From Clostridiales bacterium DTU072 (GTDB lineage Bacteria > Bacillota > Clostridia > Christensenellales > DTU072), in NCBI GenBank assembly GCA_001512685.1, contig LFSG01000033.1:1-46720 (forward strand): DNA of 46,720 nt, written 5' to 3'. Made by a program: the position numbers and the translations under genes. The notes under the pieces were generated by a model. The model worked only from the letters and a program-made list of their open reading frames with translations, searched no databases and was not told the origin of the DNA. This document shows, piece by piece, positions 8,142 through 18,800 of the stretch. Numbering within the stretch: position 1 is the first letter of the stretch; each line of letters starts with the position of its first letter.

Positions 8142-8170
8142 TTTACTTTTGGGGATGAAAAGTATATAAT
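8142..8170 (+). promoter_or_regulatory. Promoter of metG-tatD-rSAM operon
   Basis: TTTACT (8142-8147) and TATAAT (8165-8170) are 17 nt apart. The leader of about 35 nt carries AGGAGG 8 nt before the metG ATG. No T-box specifier or anti-terminator is visible in it. Confidence 0.65.
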
Positions 8171-8211
8171 AAAATTCTATAAGAAATAATCCCTATCAGG
8201 AGGCTGGACAT

Positions 8212-10167
8212 ATGAATCCCAAATTTTACATCACTACGCCCATATACTATCCCAGCGGCAAATGGCATTTGGGCACTTGCTACACTACCGTGGTGTGCGA
8301 CGCGCTGGCAAGGTTCAAGCGAATGCAGGGATACGATGTTTTCTATCTTACCGGCACCGACGAACACGGGCAAAAGATAGAAAAAGCGGCTTTAAGCCAA
8401 GGCGTTGATGTTAAAGAGTATGTGGACAAGCAGGTGGATTCGCTCAAGAAGATTTGGGATCTTCTCGGCATTTCTTACGATAAATTCATAAGAACCACCG
8501 ACGATTATCACGAAAAAGCCGTGCGGAAAATTTTTAAGATACTGTACGACAAGGGCGATATTTACAAAAGCGAATACGAGGGCTGGTATTGCACCCCCTG
8601 CGAATCTTTTTGGACCAAAACCCAATTGGTTGACGGCAAATGCCCCGATTGCGGCAGGGAAGTGGAATTGACCAAAGAAAGCAGTTATTTCTTCAGGCTG
8701 AGCAAATATCAGGACAGATTGATTGACCTTATCGAAAACAATCCCGAATTTTTGCAGCCAAAATCAAGAAGAAAGGAAATGATAAATAATTTCTTGAAAG
8801 TGGGACTGCAAGACCTCGCGGTGTCAAGGACTTCGTTTAAGTGGGGAGTCAAAGTGCCCTTTGACGAAGAGCATATTATATATGTTTGGATAGACGCCCT
8901 TACCAATTATATTACCGCCCTCGGCTATATGGGCGACGACGACAGCCTGTTCAAGAAATTCTGGCCCGCCGACGTGCATATGATGGGCAAAGAAATAATC
9001 AGATTCCATTCCATTATTTGGCCCGCCTTGCTCATGGCTTTGGATATTCCTTTGCCCAAAAAGGTGTACGGCCACGGCTGGCTGCTTTTCGGCAACGATA
9101 AAATCAGCAAAAGCAAAGGCAATATCATAGATCCCGTTATTTTGTCCAATCGCTACAAGGTGGATTCGGTAAGGTATTATCTGTTAAGGGAAATTCCTTT
9201 CGGTCAAGACGGCGCTTTTACCAATTACGCCTTTTTGTCCAGGATAAACGCCGATTTGTGCAACAGCTTGGGCAATCTTTTAAGCCGTTCCACCGCCATG
9301 GTAAATCAGTATTTTGACGGCATACTGCCTCAGCCTTCGATTGAAGAGGACATTGACAAAGAGCTTAAGGATATGGCAAACGCCCTTTATGAAAAAGTTG
9401 TTGACCTTAACGACAATCTGCTTATACCCGAAGCTTTGAGCGAAATATGGAACTTGATTAACCGCGCCAATAAATATATCGATGAAACCACGCCTTGGAT
9501 ATTGGCAAGGGATAAGCAAAACTACGGCCGATTGGGCGCCGTGCTTTATAATCTCATTGAATGCTTGAGAATAGCGGGGACGCTTCTTTTGCCGTATTTG
9601 CCTCAAACAGGAAGCCGCATATTGCAGGATATCGGAATTGGCGAAGTCAAAACCTTTGAGGGCAACACCAAGTTTGGATTGCTTAAAGGCGGGGAAAGGA
9701 TAATTAAGTCTCAGCCCTTATTTCCCAGAATCAATATAGACAAGGAGCTTGTCGAAATGGACAAAATAGCCGAACAAGAGCTTGCTAAGGAAAATGGTAT
9801 TAACGGCGCGCAAAAAGAAGAGCCCGAAAAGGAAGTCAAGCCCGTCATACAATATGAGGATTTTGCCAAGCTGGATTTGAGAGTGGGGGAAGTAACGGCT
9901 TGCGAAAAGATTAAGAGAAGCCAAAAGCTGCTTAAGCTTACCGTAAAAATGGGAGAAGAGCAAAGAACAATCGTCAGCGGAATAGCTTCGTCCTACGCTT
10001 GCGAAGACTTGGTCGGCAAACAGGTAATAGTTGTGGCCAACCTCGCGCCCATAAAGTTTTGCGGAGTGGAAAGCCAAGGCATGATACTTTGCGGAGAGGA
10101 CGAATCGGGGAACATTGTCATAATCAAGCCCGAAAGCCTTTTGCCGTCGGGAAGCTTGGTAAGGTAA
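8212..10167 (+). CDS. metG: Methionine--tRNA ligase with C-terminal tRNA-binding domain
   Basis: The 651-residue enzyme charges tRNA-Met. The class I signature is YYPSGKWHLGT (HIGH replaced by HLGT, residues 19-22), the KMSKS loop reads KISKSKG (about 297), and the CP insertion keeps a four-Cys zinc knuckle (CTPC...CPDC, about 127-148). An OB-fold tRNA-binding domain occupies the C-terminus (from about 548, FAKLDLRVGEV), after a charged linker. The length is that of the Bacillus-type enzyme. AGGAGG precedes the ATG. It is followed 2 nt later by tatD, a conserved pairing in Bacillota. Confidence 0.96.
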   Translation: MNPKFYITTPIYYPSGKWHLGTCYTTVVCDALARFKRMQGYDVFYLTGTDEHGQKIEKAALSQGVDVKEYVDKQVDSLKKIWDLLGISYDKFIRTTDDYHEKAVRKIFKILYDKGDIYKSEYEGWYCTPCESFWTKTQLVDGKCPDCGREVELTKESSYFFRLSKYQDRLIDLIENNPEFLQPKSRRKEMINNFLKVGLQDLAVSRTSFKWGVKVPFDEEHIIYVWIDALTNYITALGYMGDDDSLFKKFWPADVHMMGKEIIRFHSIIWPALLMALDIPLPKKVYGHGWLLFGNDKISKSKGNIIDPVILSNRYKVDSVRYYLLREIPFGQDGAFTNYAFLSRINADLCNSLGNLLSRSTAMVNQYFDGILPQPSIEEDIDKELKDMANALYEKVVDLNDNLLIPEALSEIWNLINRANKYIDETTPWILARDKQNYGRLGAVLYNLIECLRIAGTLLLPYLPQTGSRILQDIGIGEVKTFEGNTKFGLLKGGERIIKSQPLFPRINIDKELVEMDKIAEQELAKENGINGAQKEEPEKEVKPVIQYEDFAKLDLRVGEVTACEKIKRSQKLLKLTVKMGEEQRTIVSGIASSYACEDLVGKQVIVVANLAPIKFCGVESQGMILCGEDESGNIVIIKPESLLPSGSLVR

Positions 10168-10169
10168 AA

Positions 10170-10943
10170 ATGTTGATAGACACGCATGCGCATCTTAACG
10201 ATCCCAGGCTTTTCGCTCAAGCCCATGACATTATCGGCTCCATGAAGGAGGATAATCTGGAAGCTTTGATAAATGTGGGTTACGATTATGCCTCAAGCAA
10301 GGATTCTTATGATTTGGCTCAAAAATATGACAATGTTTACGCCGCCGTGGGAATTCATCCTCATGATGCTAAAACCGCAGATAAAGGCGCGTATGATTAT
10401 TTCAGCTCCGCAAGCGCAAACAATAAAATAGTGGCCATAGGGGAAATAGGCTTGGATTTTTATTACGACCATTCTCCGCGGGACATTCAGCAAAAGGTAT
10501 TTTTGGAACAGCTTGAGCTGGCGCATTCGCTGAAGCTCCCCGTCATAATTCATTTGCGGGACGCTTATCAGCTTATGCTGAACCTTTTAATCGAGAATAA
10601 GCAAAAGCTGGCTTTCGGCGGGGCGCTGCATTGTTATGGCGGCAGCGTGGAAATGTTGAGAGAATTCGACAAGTTGGATTTGTATTTTTCTTTCGGCGGC
10701 GCCATAACATTCAAAAATGCCGTGAATAAGCCCAATGTGGTCAAAGCCACGCCTTTGGACAGGCTTCTTTTGGAAACCGATTGCCCTTATATGACTCCCG
10801 TACCGCACAGAGGCAAGCTCAATTACCCCAAATATATCAATTTGGTGGCGGAAAAAGCGGCTTCGTTTACGGGATTGCCTTTGCAAAAGATTGAGGAAAT
10901 TACCACGAAAAACGCCAAAACGCTTTTCAAAAAGATAAAATAG
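10170..10943 (+). CDS. tatD: TatD-family metal-dependent deoxyribonuclease
   Basis: The 257-residue TIM-barrel hydrolase has all metal-ligand motifs: DTHAHL (H6, H8), GEIGLDFYYD, HLRDA, HCYGG and ETDCPY. TatD proteins are Mg/Mn-dependent 3'-5' exonucleases or DNases. The ATG at 10170, 2 nt after the metG stop and preceded by AAGGT, gives the expected MLIDTHAHL start; the frame is open further upstream within metG but that extension has no homology. It is followed 8 nt later by a radical SAM gene that in many Bacillota accompanies tatD. Confidence 0.93.
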   Translation: MLIDTHAHLNDPRLFAQAHDIIGSMKEDNLEALINVGYDYASSKDSYDLAQKYDNVYAAVGIHPHDAKTADKGAYDYFSSASANNKIVAIGEIGLDFYYDHSPRDIQQKVFLEQLELAHSLKLPVIIHLRDAYQLMLNLLIENKQKLAFGGALHCYGGSVEMLREFDKLDLYFSFGGAITFKNAVNKPNVVKATPLDRLLLETDCPYMTPVPHRGKLNYPKYINLVAEKAASFTGLPLQKIEEITTKNAKTLFKKIK

Positions 10944-10951
10944 AAGGATTT

Positions 10952-11554
10952 ATGATGAAAAATAATACCGTGGTTTATACGCTTAACCAAAAAGCATATA
11001 TCAATTTGACCAACCGCTGCTCCAACCGCTGCGATTTTTGCATAAGAAACGGCAGGGAAACTTTTTATGATTATTATTTGTGGCTGGACAAAGAGCCTTC
11101 CGCTTCAGAGGTCATAAAACAGCTTGAGCCTTTTCTTTCATATGACGAGTTTGTTTTTTGCGGATTCGGAGAGCCGTTGTTTCGGTTTGATGTGATATTG
11201 GAAGTGGCTGAATATCTTAAAAGTAAAGGCAAAAAGACCCGGCTGAATACCAACGGACAAGCCGATTTAATCTTGCTCCAAAGGGATGCCGCCAAAGAAA
11301 TAAAAGGCTTAATCGATATCGTAAGCATATCTTTGAACGCTTCCGACGCCGAAAAATATCAAAGCATTTGCCATTGCTCTTTCGGCGTGGAAGGCTTTTA
11401 TTCCATGCTGCGGTTTGCTCAGTCTTGCAAAAACCAAGGCATAAAAACCGTGCTTTCGGTGGTGGATTATATCGGTCAAGAGGAAATCGAAAAAGCCAAG
11501 AAAATTGCCCGCAAGCTGGGAGTTGAGCTGAGGATAAGAAAATACGCCAAATAA
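10952..11554 (+). CDS. TatD-linked radical SAM protein
   Basis: The 200-residue protein has the radical SAM cluster motif CSNRCDFC (C23, C27, C30) and the glycine-rich FCGFGEPL segment that contacts S-adenosylmethionine. Size and neighbour match the TatD-associated radical SAM family (TIGR04038 type), whose substrate is unknown. It is shorter than most radical SAM enzymes and lacks extra Cys clusters except for CHC near residue 135. GAAGGATTT precedes tandem ATG codons, either of which could start translation. It is the last gene before a terminator. Confidence 0.88.
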   Translation: MMKNNTVVYTLNQKAYINLTNRCSNRCDFCIRNGRETFYDYYLWLDKEPSASEVIKQLEPFLSYDEFVFCGFGEPLFRFDVILEVAEYLKSKGKKTRLNTNGQADLILLQRDAAKEIKGLIDIVSISLNASDAEKYQSICHCSFGVEGFYSMLRFAQSCKNQGIKTVLSVVDYIGQEEIEKAKKIARKLGVELRIRKYAK

Positions 11555-11555
11555 A

Positions 11556-11590
11556 AAAGTCTCCGCTGTATTCGCGGAGATTTGATTTTG
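11556..11590 (+). terminator. Intrinsic terminator after the metG operon
   Basis: TCTCCGC (11560-11566) pairs with GCGGAGA (11574-11580) around a 7-nt loop, followed by TTTGATTTT. Confidence 0.75.
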
Positions 11591-11668
11591 TCTTTTGTGT
11601 ATCGTCATCTTGTCTTTGGTATTTTTAAGATTTTGTCTTTTGCTCTTTTGCTTTGCTTTGTCTTTTGC
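11586..11668 (+). repeat. Degenerate TTTGTCTTTTGC repeat tract
   Basis: Four near-copies of a T-rich 10-13-mer occur at 11586-11597, 11610-11619, 11631-11643 and 11657-11668, all on the same strand, between the terminator and rsmA. No function can be assigned. Confidence 0.5.
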
Positions 11669-11740
11669 GCTGTTAACAGTATAATACATATGCGGCGGGT
11701 TAATCTCTGACAATATATGGAAATTTGCGGAAAGTAAATT

Positions 11741-12586
11741 ATGGAATCAAATAATAGATTTATTAAAGATATTCTTATTCAAAATAAATTCGTCTTCAAT
11801 AAAGCTTTGGGGCAAAATTTTATTTTTGACGCCAATTTGCTTGAAAGCATCGTAAACGACGCCGGAATTACGGACGGCGATACCGTTGTGGAAATAGGAG
11901 CGGGAGCGGGCACGCTGACAAAAGCCTTGTGCGCCAAAGCCCGCAGGGTGATAGCCTTTGAAATCGATAAAAAGTTAATGCCCGTTCTTGACGCCGTTTT
12001 ATTCGGAATAAGCAATTGTCAAGTAGTGTTTAAGGATGTCATGAAGCTTAGCAATAAAGAGATTGCGGATATAGCGGGCAAAAAATTTAAGGTGGTGGCC
12101 AATCTGCCTTATTATATCACCACTCCGCTTATTATGCGCTTTGTGGAAAGCCATGAGTTTGATATCGAAAGCCTTACTTTCATGGTGCAAAAAGAAGTGG
12201 CGGCAAGGCTGTGCGCCAAAGAAAACACTCCCGAATACGGAGCCATAACGCCTTCTCTTAAGCTGCGCGGGGATGTCGTAATAACGCGAACGGTGGACAG
12301 GCGCGCTTTTTTCCCGTCGCCCAAAGTGGATTCCGCCGTGGCGCGCATAGATATGCATAACAAATACGCCGATAAAAACATTCCCAAAATATTGCGCTTA
12401 ATAAAAATCGCCTTCTCCATGAGAAGAAAAACTTTAATCAACAATCTCGCCGCCGCCACAAACATTTCCAAAGACAGGCTGAGGAAAGAATTAATCGATT
12501 GCGGGTTCGACGAAAGGATAAGAGGGGAGGTTTTGTCGTTGGAGGATTTTATTTTTTTATCGGAAAAATTGGATTTTGCTTTGTAA
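11741..12586 (+). CDS. rsmA: 16S rRNA dimethyladenosine transferase RsmA (KsgA)
   Basis: The 281-residue enzyme dimethylates the two adjacent adenosines in helix 45 of 16S rRNA. The SAM-binding motif VVEIGAGAGTLTKAL, FEIDKKL and catalytic motif NLPYYITTPLI are intact, and FFPSPKVDSAV is typical of the family. In Bacillota it commonly follows metG, tatD and rnmV; here rnmV is missing and the TatD-linked radical SAM gene takes its place. The start is supported by GCGGAAAG upstream. A short weak hairpin lies just past the stop. Confidence 0.95.
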   Translation: MESNNRFIKDILIQNKFVFNKALGQNFIFDANLLESIVNDAGITDGDTVVEIGAGAGTLTKALCAKARRVIAFEIDKKLMPVLDAVLFGISNCQVVFKDVMKLSNKEIADIAGKKFKVVANLPYYITTPLIMRFVESHEFDIESLTFMVQKEVAARLCAKENTPEYGAITPSLKLRGDVVITRTVDRRAFFPSPKVDSAVARIDMHNKYADKNIPKILRLIKIAFSMRRKTLINNLAAATNISKDRLRKELIDCGFDERIRGEVLSLEDFIFLSEKLDFAL

Positions 12587-12592
12587 TTTTTT

Positions 12593-12611
12593 CGCTTTCT
12601 TAAGCGTTTTT
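12593..12611 (+). terminator. Weak intrinsic terminator after rsmA
   Basis: CGCTT (12593-12597) pairs with AAGCG (12602-12606) around TCTT, followed by five T. The stem is only 5 bp. Confidence 0.4.
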
Positions 12612-12621
12612 GAACCTTGGG

Positions 12622-12711
12622 TTGGCAAAAAACAGTAAAAAACGACAAAGAATATTTGATTATATTTACCGCTTAATGGTAAAATTCCGCTATGGATTTT
12701 GCCAAATATTC
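12622..12711. other. Overlapping, mutually exclusive inverted repeats
   Basis: TTGGCAAAA (12622-12630) is the exact complement of TTTTGCCAA (12697-12705), and GAATATTTG (12650-12658) is the exact complement of CAAATATTC (12703-12711). The right arms share three bases, so only one pairing can form. Inside is a third hairpin, TTTACC (12665-12670) with GGTAAA (12678-12683). It lies between rsmA and the giant gene's promoter. Function unknown. Confidence 0.5.
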
Positions 12712-12750
12712 TCATAATATATCTTTATATAAAATATTTTTTATTTACCC

Positions 12751-12779
12751 TTGCATCAATAAGGGTATTGTATTATAAT
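12751..12779 (+). promoter_or_regulatory. Promoter of the giant surface-protein gene
   Basis: TTGCAT (12751-12756) and TATAAT (12774-12779) with a 17-nt spacer predict a leader of about 65 nt, ending in AAGGGGTG before the ATG at 12854. Confidence 0.7.
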
Positions 12780-12853
12780 GATATTGGATAGAAGTGTAGT
12801 CTGTTTTGATTTAAGCGTCCTATCTGACAAAGACAGTCTTGAAGGGGTGTATT

Positions 12854-15800
12854 ATGAAAAAGTATCAAATACATCAAGACACCATGAAGAAGAATAAAAA
12901 TACTTTTGTTGTCATAACTTTGGTTTTGTTTATGATCGTGGCAGCATTGCTATTTGCGGCTACTAATATTTTTGTCTTAGAGGAAAAAGAACCAGCGCAG
13001 GCCGCTACATACTCTAAAGGCAAAAATGCCACAATTTCAGCCATATCAAAAGGCGACGGATCGGTTACTATAAGTCTGACCGACTCCGCCAATAATGAAT
13101 ATCGCCTATATTGCGGCGGCGCTTGTACAAGACAATATTATCGTCCTCAATTGACCTTTACCGGTACCGCGGCCTATTTGTACCGTAACGGCGCGCTTAC
13201 AATTAAAATGTTTTGCGAATATAAGTCGCCTTATCATTCTGACAGCAAAGAGTGTTATATGAAAATGCAGGGCCCAGGCGGCATTGATGATAAAAAGACG
13301 TGGAGTCCGTCTACGGGGTGGAAAAGCTCCTCTTCCGAGGAGAGGACTCCATCCTATCAGTCTAATAGCTCCGACACCAGTTTCACCATCAATTTTGAGT
13401 TTTCCGCCGATGACGGAAAGAATCTTTCGGTGGAATGCAAAACCGATACCTATATAAAGCCCTACGCCATTGTTTCCGTCAAGACGGACAACACCGCGCC
13501 TACCGTGCAGAATCCAACCTACGAAACGAAATGGAGTAAAGAAAAAAAAGTTACAATCAAAATTACGGATAACTTGGCGGGCGTTAATCCCAATACGATA
13601 AAGGTTAACGGAAAAGCCATAAAGAGTCATGAATATGATTCGCCGCATAAAGGCAGAGATGTTACAAATATTGAGACTACGATATCCAATTCCGGGTCCA
13701 GTAATTTAATTGTGGAGGCTGCGGATTATTTAGGCAACAAGACCACCAAAAGTTTTACGATAGATAAAATCGACGATTCCTACCCCGTAATAAAGTCAGA
13801 GCTTGCCATGACGGTGGACGGCGTGCCCATAAGCAGCAGCACATGGACCAACAAACCCATTACGTTGACCGGCTCGGCGCAAGATACTCTGTCGGGAATA
13901 AAGGAATTTGTGATAGCGGGCACCACATATTCTATAAGTCCCGCCGAAACGGGAGTGGTTACGCGAAGCAAGGTGATTTACGAAAACGGCACTTATTCGG
14001 CTTCGGTTAAAGATGCGGTGGGTTGGGAAAAGTCTTTCAAAGATATAAAAGTAACCAATATAGATACGGATAAACCTACGGTATCCGTTTATTATAGTAC
14101 CGCTTGGACAAACGGAAATGTTCGATTATATATTACGGCATCGGATACCGGCGGCAGCGGAGTGAAAGAGGTTACCATTACCGCTCCCGGCATCAGTAAA
14201 AAAGCCACTGTCGTTTCTTCAGGAAGCTTGGACGGGCGAAGCTGTACCCATTATTACGACATGCTGGCCTCCAACGGCAGAATTACTTATGAGGTAAAGG
14301 TTTACGACAACGCGGGCAATGTGTGTCAAACATCGGCAACGGCCACGCCCAATATCGATACTACGCCTCCCATAATGGAAACGCCCGATTTAATCGGTTA
14401 CAGAAAGGGCGAGTCTACCGCCATTGACGCGTCCTTAGTCTATTCTTACACTAATATTACCGTAAACATTTCATGCTCGGATTCCGAAAGCGGCCTTAAG
14501 GAAATCGAGTTGAACGGACAAACAAAAAAGGCTTCCGCCGGCGTGAAAAACTATGTGTTTAATTTTGCTGAAATCATTACCAAAAATACCATACAGGAGC
14601 CCGAATACTCAATTAAGTTAACCGATGTGGCGGGCAATCAGAACACAATTAAAATTTATCCGCTCAAAGACAGCGAAATGCCGCATGCCATAGCCCTAAG
14701 CTTAAATGATTGGGCAAGCGTGGACTCTCAAAATGTTACGGCGTCTGTTTGGTTCGGCAAAAGCGGAGGCAGAGTGGATATCAGGCGAACATATCTTTCC
14801 GGCGCCGACGGGCAAACCATTGCCACGTCCATTGTGGAGAATATTGTCAGCTACCCCGCAAGTAAAAATCTCGATGACGATTTTTATGGCCCTAACAAGG
14901 AAAAGGAATACAAAGACATATCCAGAAAAGTAACTTACGAAGGCGAAGAGTATTATCATTTCAGATTGGTAAGCAACGCCGGAGAGGTTTCTCCGTGGTA
15001 CGGGATTGAAGGTCAAGTCGCCAATACCCCCACACTCAGCCTTTCGGGCGGCGTTTTTACTTTCTCCAGCAACGGCGCCAGAACGCGCATTGACAGGACG
15101 GCGCCTCAGCTCTTGACTAACAAATACACAAATGGAAGTGGCGTCTCCGTGTCCGAAGATGAATTAATGGGACCGGGCAGCAAATATATCGCCGAAGAGT
15201 TTTTTGGAGAATTCATAGTTAATGACGGCATTTCGGTAGGCGGTTCCAGAACCAACGGCATAAACGGATCGGGATTGTTTAATCCCTCCGACCCCGATTC
15301 ATTAAAAGTCCCCTGCGTTTCTTATACCGTGGATATGGGGCTTGAAGCCAGAGAGATTGAATTTAATTGGGATTTGGGCAACTCATGTGTGTGGAAATTC
15401 GGAAGCAACTATACAATGACAATATTTGAGGTGCGGTTTAGCAATCAGAATAAGGTCTTTTACGATCCCCAAGCGGAAATTCAAGTTCCCACTTATACTT
15501 TTACGGTAAAGGACAGAGCGGGCAATACTGCCACTTACACCAAAAAACCCAAAATAGACGATACGGAGCCCACTATTGAAATTGTGTCCGTATTGGAAAA
15601 AGGCAACGAAGTTAAGCCTTATAACTTATATCAGTTACAACATAATTATAATCCCCTTTGGGTAAGAAATCCCATAGAAATTAAGCTGAGGAAAACTTTC
15701 GGAATCAGCGGAGCCACCATAGCGTGGGGTTTTGACCCTAACCCTCAAAGAGAGGGGCCTCCTCCTAGTCCCGACTCCCCAAGCATCGTATGGCAGACCG

Positions 15801-18800
15801 CCAACTCCGATATAGGAACGATTGAAGGCAACACGCTGACAAGCGAATATGTAACCATAACGATTCAAACCAATCACAGCTTTAACGCCGCCCTTTTCTT
15901 GAAGGCAACCAGCGGCGCTCAAAAATTGGACGGCACTCCGATTACCAAAAATAAATGTAGTGAACAGATCGACATCGTAACGACATATTATTACTATTTT
16001 GCCATTGACGCCAACCTTCCCGAAATAATTAAATTTGAATTTACCGATGAAAGCGGCCAGGTTGTTCAGAAAAACGGTTGGTCGCCCTCTCAAGTGAATT
16101 TGCATGTATACGCTACCGATATTCCCACTTCGGGCTATACGCTGGAGGGCTCGGGAATAAAATCCGTTAATGTCAAGGTAAGGAATACTGAAATTCAAGT
16201 GCCCATGCAGCCCGTAAACAGCGATAAAACGCATTGGCAGAGCGTTAATCGCTTGCCTTCCGAACAATATGAAATAACCATTGAAGACAATGTGGGCAAT
16301 TGGGCCAACATTTCGGGAGCGAACAGAGACCGTTATCTTACGCACGCCCCCAATATCGATACTTTGCAGCCCATGATTCTTGCCAGCGCGGGCACTTACA
16401 ACAGCTTGAAAGGCTATTACAGCGGCGGAGTATATTATCCCGCCACGCCCACCAATCAATCGGTTACCATAACATTGTCTTCGGAAGCCAATAAGTCAAT
16501 AAAATCGGGCGCTCAAGTGTATTATATGAAGCGAAGCGTAAACGATTTTCAGGCGGTGAGATACAGCGTGGAAAGCGAGCCCGGGCATACCTTGATTAAC
16601 CTTACCTCTCAGCCTTGGGTATTGCTGTATCAAGTTCCGCAGGGCGCTATCCTCAACGGCTATCCCTTGCCCAATGTGGGGACCATGGAAAACCCCGAAG
16701 AACATGCAGGGTTCGACTTCCTTATCGTAACGGGCGCGGGCAAAAGAGCGCATTTGGAATTCGGGACGGTGTTCGTGGATATGAAATCGCCCTCTCTTAT
16801 GGTAAATCAAATTGAGTATATAAGAGACGACGGGCAAGAAGCCGTGGGCGTTATCCCCGATATCAACAATCCGTTGGACGAAGGCAATTGGACCAACGCT
16901 TCGGTAACAGCCAAGCTCTATGTTTATGACGGGCTTATCGGCGCCGGCATAGACAAAAACCAAGTAAAATTGTCTTATCAAAAAGACGGCATAGACTATA
17001 TTGTGGATTGGCAAGCCACCGAGAATTTGGACTCCCACAATAACGGCTTCTATATTTTCACTTTGGACAGCTATATTGAATATACTTTAAGATACGCCGA
17101 CCTTGCGGGCAACATAGGGCAATATACCATCAGACCGTTAATTGACAGAGAGCCGGTATCCATATCCCTTAGCGCTATGACGGCGGAGGGTGGTATATAT
17201 AATATCGATCCCAGCCAGCCCGGCGGAGTATCTTATATAGATAAAAACATAGTAATTAATATAAGTTTGCAGTTCGGGCTGAGCAGCTTTGCTTACAATA
17301 ATTATACCTTCCAAAAAGGCACTGAAAAGTACAGGCTGCTGTATTCTCCCGACAATAAGCAAACCATATATGATATTACCGCCATGATGGGCTCGGGCAA
17401 TACATGGACCAACCCCGCCGACGGCAGCGTCTTCCAATTCCTTGGACATAACAATCGCATGGCCAACTATCGAATGGTATTGACTGAAAATCAAAACAGG
17501 TCTTATTTCTTCGAGGTATGGAACGGAATAAGCGAGGCTAACGCCAGCACCAGCCCCGGAGCGCCGTCCAGAATAGCCGTGCCCTCCATGCAAACCGATG
17601 TCAATGCCGCCACGGTTAAGATTGACCAGACGCCTCCCACCATATCCAATATCGTATACAGCTCTCCCATAGACGCTTGGACGGCTGACGATATTACGGT
17701 TACTTTTGAAGTGAATGACAACCAATACGGCTCGGGCGTGTTGGAAAACACCTCAAAATCCGTGGTAATGGTCAAAAGAGATGTCAACAGCGCTCAAACC
17801 GTGCTTGAAATTGTGCAATTGACCAAAGTGGGCGGAAGATATCAGTTCGTAATGGACGGCTATTACAATTATTACATTGAGTTTGAGGATAGAATAGGCA
17901 ACGGCGCAAAAGGTCTTAACTATGGCAATATCGTGGGCGGTAAAGTTACCGGAAAAGACGGCGGAATATACGGCCCCATTCGTCCTCTCATCGATAAGCT
18001 GCAGCCTGAATTTGTAGACCAAGACGGCAATTTCGGCATCACTGCCACAAGCAACAATAAGGTCTATGATAATAATTGGACATATCATAATGTCAGCGTC
18101 AATTTCAGCACTACGGTGGGAATCAGCGGACAAACGCTGCAACTGAGGACCAAAATAAGCGAAAACTCGCCTTGGAGCCAATGGATAGATATTACCGGCA
18201 GCGAGGCGCTTTACAATGGTACGGTTGAGCCTCTTACGGGCATTACCCGCAAGAATACCTTGAAGGTATTCAGCGAAAACACCGATACCTTGATATATGA
18301 ATTCCGAGTAATAAGCGGAGCGGGTCTGTCCACGGTATGCAGCGATTTCGGCTGGATTAAGATAGATAAGGTCAATCCCACAATCAGCGTAATGGCAAGA
18401 GCGGGAAGCAGCGAATACACCGCGGGCACTTGGACCAAAGAAAGCGTAAGATTCACTTTAAATGTTACAAGAGGAAAGAGCGGCTCTATAATTGAAGTAA
18501 CCACAAATAAAGACGATCCGACTTCGTGGGGCAACGGAAACGCCACCATCGGCATTTTGAACAACGCTTTGACCGAACAGGCTACGCTGGAAAGACAGAG
18601 CACCACCAATCCGCCCGTACAATATTATTTCAGAGTTACCAGCATGGCGGGTTTGAGCGCCACATACGAATTTGGCACCGTCAAGATAGACAAACAACCG
18701 CTCAGTGTCAATTACAGCTTTGTCAAAGTCAATGAAGAAGACCTCGTTTATTCGGGCGGTAAATTGAATTATGAACAAACCTGGGTCAAGGGCCAAGCAT

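Noticed and set aside
7950-8160. Stop-free minus-strand frame ending 9 nt before mazF, a possible antitoxin
   Set aside because: It has no ATG with a ribosome site, and the translation (rich in Cys, Ile and Arg) does not resemble MazE or another antitoxin.
9999-10169. Upstream extension of tatD inside metG
   Set aside because: The added 57 codons lie within the tRNA-binding domain of metG and do not resemble TatD, whose normal start is MLIDTHAHL at 10170.
11309-11713. 134-codon minus-strand frame with a Lys/Gln-rich N-terminal part
   Set aside because: It is antisense to the radical SAM gene and its Lys-rich part is only the translation of the T-rich repeat tract.
12839-12853. TTG start for the giant protein
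   Set aside because: The TTG overlaps the ribosome-binding sequence of the ATG at 12854, which gives a normal signal peptide.
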